This document shows positions 1 through 5,506 of a stretch of 7,623 bases of DNA, piece by piece. This stretch comes from UMGS1225 sp034086705 (GTDB taxonomy: Bacteria > Bacillota > Clostridia > Oscillospirales > CAG-272): positions 1 to 7,623 of the forward strand of contig JAXDZV010000019.1 in NCBI GenBank assembly GCA_034086705.1, written 5' to 3'. A program made the translations under genes and the position numbers. Within the stretch, counting starts at the first letter, position 1. Every line of letters starts with the position of its first letter. The notes under the pieces are model-generated. The model saw only the letters and a program-made list of their open reading frames with translations, ran no database searches and was not told the origin of the DNA.

Positions 1-1
1 A

Positions 2-688
2 GCTAAGCGGGTATATGCAACAGATGATCCTGCCTTTGTCATTGTTTCTTATAAAGATGATGCTACGGCGTTTGACGGTCTGAAAAAAGGGACAATCCAC
101 GGTAAGGGCGAAGTGAATAACCGCATGTCCAACCATTTGATGCAATATCTTGCTGCAAACGGAATACCGACGCATTTTGTATCAGAACTCTCCACACGTG
201 AAACGTTGGTACGGCGTGTTAGTATTATACCGCTTGAGGTGATCGTTCGGAACATTGCTGCAGGTTCCTTTTCCAAGCGATACGGCGTACCGGAAGGACG
301 CGTATTAGATCGTCCGACTGTGGAGTTTTCATACAAAAACGATGAGTTGCACGATCCGTTGATCAATGCATACCACGCACTTGCACTCCGCCTTGCGACG
401 GAGGAGGAGATACAAACAATTATCAATGCGGCGTTACAAATTAATACGCTTTTACGCACGTATTTTTTGAAACGTAACGTAAAACTTGTGGATTTCAAGC
501 TGGAGTTTGGACGCGCGGCAGATGGTACTGTGCTGTTGGCAGATGAAATTTCGCCGGATACATGTCGCTTTTGGGATGCGCAGACAGACAGAAAGTTGGA
601 TAAAGATCGATTCCGCCGAGATTTAGGTGATGTTGAGGAAGGATACCAGGAGATGATGACGCGCGTGTTCGGTGAAGAGAATGGGTAA
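2..688 (+). CDS. purC: Phosphoribosylaminoimidazole-succinocarboxamide synthase (SAICAR synthetase), 5' end missing
   Basis: The enzyme joins CAIR and aspartate with ATP to give SAICAR in cytoplasmic de novo purine synthesis. The frame is already open at base 2 (AKRVYATDDP), so the gene begins upstream of the window; 228 residues are present and about a dozen N-terminal residues are missing compared with the usual 235-240. Family motifs seen are YKDDATAFDG near the start (nucleotide-binding part), IPLEVIVRNIAAGS (bases ~222-272) and LADEISPDTCRFWD (bases ~535-576), the last two being SAICAR synthetase signatures. The GTG at 113 lies inside conserved sequence and is not the start. The 3' end overlaps purF by 8 bases, which suggests translational coupling. 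No frameshift or missing motif is seen. The identification is firm; only the true start is unseen. Confidence 0.97.
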   Translation, partial: AKRVYATDDPAFVIVSYKDDATAFDGLKKGTIHGKGEVNNRMSNHLMQYLAANGIPTHFVSELSTRETLVRRVSIIPLEVIVRNIAAGSFSKRYGVPEGRVLDRPTVEFSYKNDELHDPLINAYHALALRLATEEEIQTIINAALQINTLLRTYFLKRNVKLVDFKLEFGRAADGTVLLADEISPDTCRFWDAQTDRKLDKDRFRRDLGDVEEGYQEMMTRVFGEENG

Positions 689-2135
689 GGTTAGAGAAGA
701 ATGTGGCGTCTTCGGCGTGTTTTCACCGACGCAAAGAGATGTTGCCGCAGATGTATATTATGGTCTTTTTGCTTTGCAGCATCGCGGGCAGGAGAGTTGC
801 GGAATTGCTGTCAACGAAGACGGACTGTATTGTTCATATAAAGATGAAGGTCTGGTCGGGACGGTATTTACACCCGATCGGTTAGCGTCTTTAGGAACCG
901 GCAATATGGCGGTTGGCCATGTCCGCTATGGTACGACGGGAGGCGGTGGCAGAGATAATGCACAGCCTATCGTTGTCAATCACATCAAGGGGCGGATGGC
1001 GTTAGCCCACAATGGAAATCTGGTGAATTCTTATGAATTGCGTTCAGAACTTGAATTGCAAGGTGCGATTTTTCATACCACCAGTGATACAGAAGTGATT
1101 TCATACTTGATAACACAGGAGCGTTTGCGGTCAGATTCGATTCAGCAAGCGGTTGCACGTGCTATGCGGCGCTTAGACGGTGCATATTCTCTGGTGATTA
1201 TGTCTCCTGCGAAGTTGCTCGCCGTTCGGGATCCAAACGGTTTTCGGCCGCTTTGTTATGGACAAAAGCCGGACGGGAGCTATGTTGTCGCCTCTGAAAG
1301 CTGTGCATTGGATTCCATTGGCGCTTCATTTATTCGGGATGTGGAGCCGGGTGAAATTTTGGTGTTTTCCAAGAACGGAGTAGAATCGATGCGGGACGCA
1401 TGCGGCAGTCGGGAAGGTTCTGTGTGCGTGTTCGAATATATCTATTTTGCACGGCCTGATTCTGTGTTGGATGGGCGTTCCGTACATGCGTGCAGGCGCA
1501 GAGCCGGGGAGATCTTGGCGGAAGAATTGCCGGTTGAGGCGGATGTTGTTATCGGTGTGCCTGATTCCGGCATGGATGCTGCCATTGGATATTCCGAACG
1601 TTCCGGTATTCCATACGAAATCGGTTTTATTAAAAACAAATATATCGGGCGCACATTTATTTCACCGGGTCAATCTGCACGTACAGACGGCGTAAAAATC
1701 AAGCTGAATCCAATCAGCGGTGTTGTACATGGCAAGCGGGTGATTTTAGTAGACGATTCTATTGTACGTGGTACAACCAGCAGCCGAATTGTCCGGCTGC
1801 TGCGTGATGCAGGAGCAACAGAGGTGCATTTGCGTGTATCGGCGCCGCCGTTTTTGCACCCGTGTTACTATGGAACGGATATCGATTCCAGCGAAGGGTT
1901 GATTGCCAGCCGCTGCACATTGGAGGAAGTTCGCAGCCGTATCGGGGTTGATACTTTGGCATATCTCAGCATTCGAAATTTACCTCGCATGCTTGGTGAC
2001 CAGACGGAACACCGTTTTTGTGCTGCCTGTTTTAGCGGACAGTATCCGACGGCCGTTCCGTTACAGACACAGAAAAACAGATTTGAGCAGAAGATATCAC
2101 AAAAGGGAGAAGTCGGACATGAAAAACAGCAATAG
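681..2135 (+). CDS. purF: Amidophosphoribosyltransferase (glutamine PRPP amidotransferase), Fe-S type
   Basis: It catalyses the first committed purine step, PRPP plus glutamine to phosphoribosylamine. The 484-residue protein starts at ATG 681, giving a short propeptide (MGKVREE) before Cys8, which would become the N-terminal catalytic nucleophile after processing. An in-frame GTG at 672 would add three residues and cannot be excluded; neither has a clear ribosome site, so coupling to purC is likely. The glutaminase domain (about 8-235) shows GHVRYGT, AHNGNLVN and SDTE. The phosphoribosyltransferase domain has the PRPP loop VILVDDSIVRGTTS at 354-367. Cys249, Cys395, Cys447 and Cys450 match the four [4Fe-4S] ligands of the B. 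subtilis enzyme, a cluster known there to make it oxygen-labile. The last 17 bases overlap purM. Confidence 0.97.
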   Translation: MGKVREECGVFGVFSPTQRDVAADVYYGLFALQHRGQESCGIAVNEDGLYCSYKDEGLVGTVFTPDRLASLGTGNMAVGHVRYGTTGGGGRDNAQPIVVNHIKGRMALAHNGNLVNSYELRSELELQGAIFHTTSDTEVISYLITQERLRSDSIQQAVARAMRRLDGAYSLVIMSPAKLLAVRDPNGFRPLCYGQKPDGSYVVASESCALDSIGASFIRDVEPGEILVFSKNGVESMRDACGSREGSVCVFEYIYFARPDSVLDGRSVHACRRRAGEILAEELPVEADVVIGVPDSGMDAAIGYSERSGIPYEIGFIKNKYIGRTFISPGQSARTDGVKIKLNPISGVVHGKRVILVDDSIVRGTTSSRIVRLLRDAGATEVHLRVSAPPFLHPCYYGTDIDSSEGLIASRCTLEEVRSRIGVDTLAYLSIRNLPRMLGDQTEHRFCAACFSGQYPTAVPLQTQKNRFEQKISQKGEVGHEKQQ

Positions 2136-3162
2136 TGAAAGTTACGCAGCTGCGGGTGTTGATATCACGGCAGGATATCGTGCAGTTGCATTGATGAAGG
2201 AGCATATTGCCAAAACGCTGACGCCGGGCGTGTGTTCGGATATTGGTGGCTTTGGCGGATTATTTGAGCCGGATCTTACCGGCATGGAACATCCGGTTCT
2301 AGTCAGTGGAACGGACGGTGTCGGAACAAAGCTCAAATTGGCCTTTTTACTGAATCAGCATCACACGGTTGGTATTGATTGTGTGGCGATGTGTGTCAAT
2401 GATATTGTTTGCTGTGGTGCCAGACCTTTATTTTTTTTAGATTATATTGCCTGCGGTAAGAACGTTCCGGAGAAAATTGCGGAAATTGTGCGTGGTGTGG
2501 CAGACGGGTGTATACAAAGCGGAGCTGCGCTTATCGGCGGTGAAACCGCAGAGATGCCGGGATTTTATCCGGAGGATGAATACGATTTGGCCGGCTTTGC
2601 AGTCGGGATAGTGGATAAAAACAAAATTCTGCGTCCTGACCGTGTACAAGAGGGAGATGTTTTGCTTGCGCTGCCTTCCAGCGGTGTGCATTCTAACGGT
2701 TTTTCGTTGGTACGCAAAGTGTTGCAGGTTGGGCAGGCAGATTTATCACAACCGCTTGCGTGCTTGGGCGGAGAATCCATTGCCCAGACCTTGCTAACAC
2801 CTACGCGCATTTATGTAAAGTCCGTTCTCGCATTGCTTGCATCCGGGGTAGATGTACATGCTATTTCGCATATTACTGGGGGCGGATTTTACGAAAATAT
2901 TCCACGTAGCCTGCCCGCGGGGCTATGTGCTGAAATTGCCGCAAATACCCTTCGTATTCCGCCAATTTTTAATTTGATTGCGCAAGGTGGCTCTATTTCG
3001 CAGCACGACATGTTCAACACATTCAATATGGGAGTAGGTATGTGCATAATAGTGGCACAGGGCGATGTGCAGCAAGCACTTTCCGTGTTGTATAGCGCGG
3101 GCGAAGATGCCTATGTGATGGGAAAAATTGTACAAGGCAGCGAGGGAATTGTGCTGCGCTGA
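2119..3162 (+). CDS. purM: Phosphoribosylformylglycinamidine cyclo-ligase (AIR synthetase)
   Basis: The enzyme closes the imidazole ring, converting FGAM to AIR with ATP. The start at ATG 2119 is chosen because AAGGGAGA lies about 8 bases upstream (2103-2110) and it gives 347 residues, the usual PurM length. The frame stays open back to a TTG at 1903, but that part is only purF read in another frame. Motifs in order are SGTDGVGTKLK (63-73), CVNDIVCCGARPLFFLDY (92-109), GGETAEMPGFY (140-150), LPSSGVHSNGFSLVR (185-199), ITGGGFYENIPR (252-263) and FNMGVGMC (302-309), covering both the AIRS N- and C-terminal domains and the nucleotide-binding residues. It overlaps purF by 17 bases and stops 66 bases before purN. 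No oddity is seen in the coding sequence. Confidence 0.98.
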   Translation: MKNSNSESYAAAGVDITAGYRAVALMKEHIAKTLTPGVCSDIGGFGGLFEPDLTGMEHPVLVSGTDGVGTKLKLAFLLNQHHTVGIDCVAMCVNDIVCCGARPLFFLDYIACGKNVPEKIAEIVRGVADGCIQSGAALIGGETAEMPGFYPEDEYDLAGFAVGIVDKNKILRPDRVQEGDVLLALPSSGVHSNGFSLVRKVLQVGQADLSQPLACLGGESIAQTLLTPTRIYVKSVLALLASGVDVHAISHITGGGFYENIPRSLPAGLCAEIAANTLRIPPIFNLIAQGGSISQHDMFNTFNMGVGMCIIVAQGDVQQALSVLYSAGEDAYVMGKIVQGSEGIVLR

Positions 3163-3196
3163 ACGGTGCTGCCCGGTATGTATTTGTTTGGGAAAA

Positions 3197-3215
3197 TATA
3201 ACGGGACCCGTTATA
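3197..3215. promoter_or_regulatory. Perfect 19-base palindrome abutting the purN ribosome site
   Basis: The spacer between purM and purN contains TATAACGGG, a single A, then CCCGTTATA: two 9-base arms that are exact reverse complements. In RNA this would fold as an 8-bp stem with a GAC loop. The last base is the first base of the purN Shine-Dalgarno run AAGGAGG (3215-3221), so a folded hairpin or a bound protein would sit right beside the ribosome site. It has no T-run after it and so is not a terminator. It does not resemble the B. subtilis PurR box. Its role as operator or translational control element is inference. Confidence 0.55.
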
Positions 3216-3228
3216 AGGAGGAAATACA

Positions 3229-3840
3229 ATGGCGAAGGTCAAAATCGCTGTGCTTGTATCCGGAGGCGGCAGCAATCTTCAGGCGCTGCTTGATGCGGAG
3301 CGCTGCGGAGAGTTAACAGACGGGAAAATTGAATTGGTTCTTTCAAATCGTGCAGATGCATACGCCTTGCACCGAGCACAAAACGCAGGTGTATGTGCAA
3401 AGGTCGTGGAAAGAAAGCAATTTGCAAGTGTTGCCGAGTTTGAGTCTGCTTTACTGGCAGAGCTGCAATCACATGAAATTGAAATGGTGATACTTGCCGG
3501 CTTTATGTGCATTTTGAGTTCGGCTTTTACTGCGCGGTTTCCGGGTCGCATGATCAATATTCATCCATCTTTGATCCCCGCTTTTTGCGGAAAAGGCTTT
3601 TATGGGTTGCATGTGCATCAAGCTGCACTGCAAAGAGGTGTGAAACTGACGGGTGCCACTGTGCATTACGTCAACGAGGTTCCGGACGGCGGGGAGATTC
3701 TTTTACAAAAAGCAGTAGAGGTGCGCGAGGGAGATACGCCGGAAAGTTTGCAACGGCGTGTTATGGAGCAAGCCGAATGGATCCTGCTGCCGCAGGCAGC
3801 GCAAATGGTTTGCCGCAGGATTCTCTCACAAAAAGCATAA
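3229..3840 (+). CDS. purN: Phosphoribosylglycinamide formyltransferase (GAR transformylase), folate-dependent
   Basis: It transfers a formyl group from 10-formyltetrahydrofolate to GAR, giving FGAR. The start at ATG 3229 follows a near-ideal AAGGAGG at 3215-3221, 7 bases away, and gives 203 residues, normal for the family. VLVSGGGSNLQALL at 8-21 is the GAR phosphate-binding loop. Catalytic residues are in place: Asn110 and His112 in INIHPSLIPAF, and Asp153 in VPDGGE, matching Asn106, His108 and Asp144 of the E. coli enzyme. FCGKGFYG (119-126) is a form common in Clostridia. It is the last gene of the operon here, with a terminator 8 bases after its stop, whereas purH and purD often follow in related bacteria. 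The 66-base gap before it holds a perfect palindrome. Confidence 0.97.
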   Translation: MAKVKIAVLVSGGGSNLQALLDAERCGELTDGKIELVLSNRADAYALHRAQNAGVCAKVVERKQFASVAEFESALLAELQSHEIEMVILAGFMCILSSAFTARFPGRMINIHPSLIPAFCGKGFYGLHVHQAALQRGVKLTGATVHYVNEVPDGGEILLQKAVEVREGDTPESLQRRVMEQAEWILLPQAAQMVCRRILSQKA

Positions 3841-3848
3841 AGGTTTAG

Positions 3849-3880
3849 AAAGTCTGTGGTTTGATTACTACAGACTTTTT
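3849..3880 (+). terminator. Rho-independent terminator of the purine operon
   Basis: A 12-bp stem (AAAGTCTGTGGT with ACTACAGACTTT, one G-T pair) closes a six-base loop TTGATT and runs straight into a stretch of five T at 3876-3880. It begins 8 bases after the purN stop. The structure is nearly symmetrical but the T-run reads on the + strand, fitting termination of pur transcription. Confidence 0.9.
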
Positions 3881-3904
3881 GGGGGAATATTTTAACGAAT
3901 GCAC

Positions 3905-3932
3905 TTGACATTCTCCAAACGGAATGTATAAT
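3905..3932 (+). promoter_or_regulatory. Sigma-A type promoter of the rubrerythrin gene
   Basis: TTGACA at 3905-3910 and TATAAT at 3927-3932 both match the vegetative sigma factor consensus exactly, with a 16-base spacer. The likely transcription start is near 3939, about 35 bases before the rubrerythrin ATG. It lies just after the pur terminator, so the rubrerythrin gene starts a new transcription unit. A promoter this close to consensus would be strong unless repressed, which fits the dyads around it. Confidence 0.88.
3908..3927. promoter_or_regulatory. Inverted repeat across the -35/-10 spacer of the rubrerythrin promoter
   Basis: ACATTC (3908-3913) and GAATGT (3922-3927) are exact reverse complements with an 8-base centre. 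They run from the end of the -35 box to the first base of the -10 box. The GGAAT at 3921-3925 recurs at 3940-3944 in the downstream dyad, 19 bases on, so the two sites could be one binding array. This could also be chance, since the arms are short. Confidence 0.35.
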
Positions 3933-3938
3933 ATTATT

Positions 3939-3951
3939 AGGAATTATTCCT
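3939..3951. promoter_or_regulatory. Candidate Fur/PerR-family operator at the rubrerythrin transcription start
   Basis: AGGAAT, a single T, then ATTCCT form a perfect 6-1-6 inverted repeat immediately after the -10 box, where a bound repressor would block transcription. The AATNATT core is shared with Fur-family 7-1-7 boxes such as TTATAATNATTATAA, but the outer bases differ from the B. subtilis PerR box. A PerR-like gene lies two genes on. That PerR binds here is inference. Confidence 0.5.
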
Positions 3952-3973
3952 GATATTGGAAAGGGGAAGAACA

Positions 3974-4519
3974 ATGGAAAACAAAAATAAGTATGCAGGG
4001 ACACAAACGGAAAAAAATCTGATGGAAGCATTTGCGGGTGAATCGCAGGCACGCAATAAGTACACCTATTTTGCGTCTGTGGCCAAGAAGCAGGGATTTG
4101 AACAGATTGCAGCATTGTTTCTCAAAACCGCTGAGAACGAAAAGGAGCATGCAAAGCTTTGGTTCAAAGAGCTTTCCGGCATCGGTGACACGGCCGAAAA
4201 TCTGCTTTCTGCTGCTGAGGGAGAGAATTACGAATGGACAGACATGTATGATGGCTTTGCAAAAACAGCAGAAGAGGAAGGCTTTACTGAACTTGCTGCA
4301 AGATTTCGTTTGGTGGCAGAGATTGAGAGACATCACGAGCAGCGGTATCGTGCTTTGCTGCAAAATGTTCAAACGGCACAAGTTTTCGAAAAAAGCGAGA
4401 TCAAGGTATGGGAATGCCGCAACTGTGGACATATAGTAGTAGGCAAGCAGGCACCGCAGATTTGCCCAACTTGTCAGCATTCGCAAAGCTATTTTGAATT
4501 GCACGCTGAGAATTATTAA
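3974..4519 (+). CDS. rbr: Rubrerythrin (non-haem diiron peroxidase)
   Basis: Rubrerythrin reduces hydrogen peroxide to water in the cytoplasm of anaerobes, using electrons passed through its rubredoxin domain. ATG 3974 is preferred over the in-frame ATG at 3956 because AGGGGA (3962-3967) lies at the right distance and the protein then starts like other family members; it is 181 residues. The four-helix ferritin-like domain (about 1-140) has the diiron ligands Glu23, Glu56-x-x-His59, Glu84, Glu87 and Glu118-x-x-His121. The C-terminal rubredoxin domain has Cys148-x-x-Cys151 and Cys164-x-x-Cys167. Both halves of the family are therefore intact. It has its own strong promoter and is followed after 95 bases by a PerR-type regulator. 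The neighbouring flavodiiron protein carries a rubredoxin domain that might share electron donors with it. Confidence 0.96.
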   Translation: MENKNKYAGTQTEKNLMEAFAGESQARNKYTYFASVAKKQGFEQIAALFLKTAENEKEHAKLWFKELSGIGDTAENLLSAAEGENYEWTDMYDGFAKTAEEEGFTELAARFRLVAEIERHHEQRYRALLQNVQTAQVFEKSEIKVWECRNCGHIVVGKQAPQICPTCQHSQSYFELHAENY

Positions 4520-4532
4520 AAGCTGTACATTG

Positions 4533-4578
4533 GCAAAGTCTCTTTTTCATGCAGCTTGCTGTGTAAAAGAGACTTTGC
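4533..4578. other. Strong intercistronic hairpin between rubrerythrin and perR
   Basis: GCAAAGTCTCTTTT (4533-4546) pairs perfectly with AAAAGAGACTTTGC (4565-4578). Inside, after a two-base TC bulge, six more pairs (4549-4554 with 4559-4564, two of them G-U) close a CTTG tetraloop, giving about 20 pairs in all. No T-run follows on either strand, so it is not a standard terminator. It could protect the upstream rubrerythrin mRNA from 3' decay or lower read-through into perR. The structure is seen; its role is inferred. Confidence 0.65.
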
Positions 4579-4614
4579 AGTATCTGCAAAAGAGGGATAA
4601 GTGGAAGGAATTAT

Positions 4615-5031
4615 ATGCAGGAAAAAGTTCGCAGGCAAACAAAGCAAAGACAGCTCGTTTTAGAGGCGGTACGGTCGCGTTACGATCATCCCAGTGCCGA
4701 ACAAATTTATCTGGATGTGCGTACAATCGATGAGCGGGTAAGCCGTGGAACAGTTTACCGGAATCTCAGCTGCCTTTGCGATGCAGGCGAGATCAAACGG
4801 ATTCAGGTTCCGGGGGCAGATCGATATGATTTGCGTGTGGATATGCACTACCATTTATTATGCGTGTGCTGCGGAACAGTGTGCGATGCACCATTTGCAT
4901 ACCGGGCGATTTGTGACCGTGAAGTTTCCAAACGCTCGGGGTACTTGATATTGCGACATGGCGGGCTGTTTGAGGGCATATGTCCCACATGTCGTGCACA
5001 AAAGGAAAAGCAAACAAATGAGCAGCTGTGA
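4615..5031 (+). CDS. perR: Fur-family peroxide-responsive repressor, PerR type
   Basis: PerR proteins bind DNA with Fe or Mn and release it when peroxide oxidises their metal-site histidines. The start at ATG 4615 follows GGAAGGAA about 5 bases upstream; the protein is 138 residues, normal for the family. The winged helix-turn-helix covers about 1-65, with HPSAEQIY and SRGTVYRNL. Against B. subtilis PerR (His37, Asp85, His91, His93, Asp104) this protein has His25, Asp72, His78, His80 and Asp91. The aspartate at the last place, where Fur usually has glutamate, favours PerR. Cys83-x-x-Cys86 and Cys123-x-x-Cys126 form the structural zinc site. No promoter is seen in the 95 bases after rubrerythrin, so the two are probably cotranscribed. 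Its position between two oxygen-defence genes supports a peroxide role; Fur or Zur function is less likely. Confidence 0.88.
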   Translation: MQEKVRRQTKQRQLVLEAVRSRYDHPSAEQIYLDVRTIDERVSRGTVYRNLSCLCDAGEIKRIQVPGADRYDLRVDMHYHLLCVCCGTVCDAPFAYRAICDREVSKRSGYLILRHGGLFEGICPTCRAQKEKQTNEQL

Positions 5032-5051
5032 ACAAGCATGCTGTGGTTGAT

Positions 5052-5084
5052 TGATGCCGATTGCTGTTTGCAGCCGGGGCATCA
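5052..5084 (+). other. Imperfect hairpin shortly after perR
   Basis: TGATGCC (5052-5058) pairs with GGCATCA (5078-5084). After a small internal loop, GCTG pairs with CAGC around a TTTG loop. It starts 20 bases after the perR stop codon. It is followed by a G-run, not T, so it does not qualify as a rho-independent terminator, though it could protect the 3' end of the rbr-perR message. Confidence 0.4.
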
Positions 5085-5250
5085 GGGGGGCGAATAATAA
5101 AAAAGCTGAAAAGCGTATGTTGCAAGTCGTGACAAAAGCTGTCCCATTCACTTTCTGGGTCAATATGGTCTTTCAGTCAGCGTGAAGTATATCACAGCAA
5201 ACACGAGGTTTTGTATTTTGCCAAAAGGTTGTTTACGCCCACAAGTGCAC

Positions 5251-5443
5251 GGCAAATTTGTGTGTATATAAAGGGTATCAAGCGGGAAGGCTGCATGGAA
5301 AAGCATATGCAGTGTCGCGTTGCCCCGGTGTGATCGGTGAAGATAGTATTACATGGCGACAATGCCGAATGCAACGCCGGGTGGTAACGCCGGGTGGTAA
5401 CGCCGGGTGCCACCCATGCCGCAAAGCTTATTGCAAATTTGCC
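5251..5443. repeat. 10-base inverted repeat bracketing 193 bases before the flavodiiron gene
   Basis: GGCAAATTTG at 5251-5260 is the exact reverse complement of CAAATTTGCC at 5434-5443. Because the core CAAATTTG is itself a palindrome, the arms also read as direct repeats. Between them lie two further short stems and the 13-base tandem repeat, so the arms could close a multi-stem RNA. No target-site duplication was noticed, so a miniature transposon is not supported. Confidence 0.35.
5373..5411. repeat. 13-base tandem repeat, almost three copies
   Basis: The unit AACGCCGGGTGGT occurs at 5373-5385 and 5386-5398, and a third copy at 5399-5411 matches for its first 11 bases before diverging. 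The first two copies contain GGGTGG, which can pair with CCACCC at 5410-5415, allowing alternative stems. The unit length is not a multiple of three, which argues against a coding repeat. Too few and too short for a CRISPR array. Confidence 0.85.
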
Positions 5444-5506
5444 TGCCATCATGGTGCAACGATCGGCTGGCGTATGATGCAAACAAAGAACAAGGGAGAT
5501 AATTGC

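Larger units (their letters stand above)
5032..5506. other. 475-base interval without a convincing gene, rich in repeats and dyads
   Basis: No reading frame here looks like a protein. The frame of the downstream flavodiiron gene is open back to a TTG at 5258, but the 83 residues it would add are rich in Cys, His and Arg and match no family I know. The stretch contains a hairpin at 5052-5084, a second stem (CTGCAT 5291-5296 with ATGCAG 5307-5312), a third (TGTCGC 5313-5318 with GCGACA 5356-5361), a 13-base tandem repeat, and a long-range 10-base inverted repeat. No T-run terminator for perR and no promoter with good -35 and -10 boxes is visible; TATATAAA at 5265-5272 lacks a matching -35. It may be a structured leader RNA or old non-coding debris. 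Confidence 0.5.

Noticed and set aside
49..498. 149-residue frame on the - strand opposite purC
   Set aside because: Antisense shadow of purC with no family features.
1903..2118. In-frame extension of purM back to a TTG inside purF
   Set aside because: The added 72 residues are purF in another frame; ATG 2119 has a good ribosome site and gives the normal PurM length.
3197..3202. TATAAC before purN as a -10 box of an internal promoter
   Set aside because: No -35 box at the right distance; the bases are better explained as an arm of the palindrome.
3944..4504. 186-residue frame on the - strand opposite rubrerythrin
   Set aside because: Shadow of a highly conserved + strand gene; no ribosome site and no recognisable domain.
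5265..5272. TATATAAA as a -10 box for the flavodiiron gene
   Set aside because: No -35-like hexamer at 16-18 bases upstream and the site lies over 200 bases before the start codon.
5373..5411. CRISPR array
   Set aside because: Units are 13 bases, directly adjacent without spacers, and fewer than three.
5281..5443. Faint likeness to a cobalamin riboswitch (GGGAA, then a stem, then GCCACC)
   Set aside because: The GGTG loop, the GCCACTG box and the closing conserved segment are not present in proper order, and the downstream gene has no B12 link.
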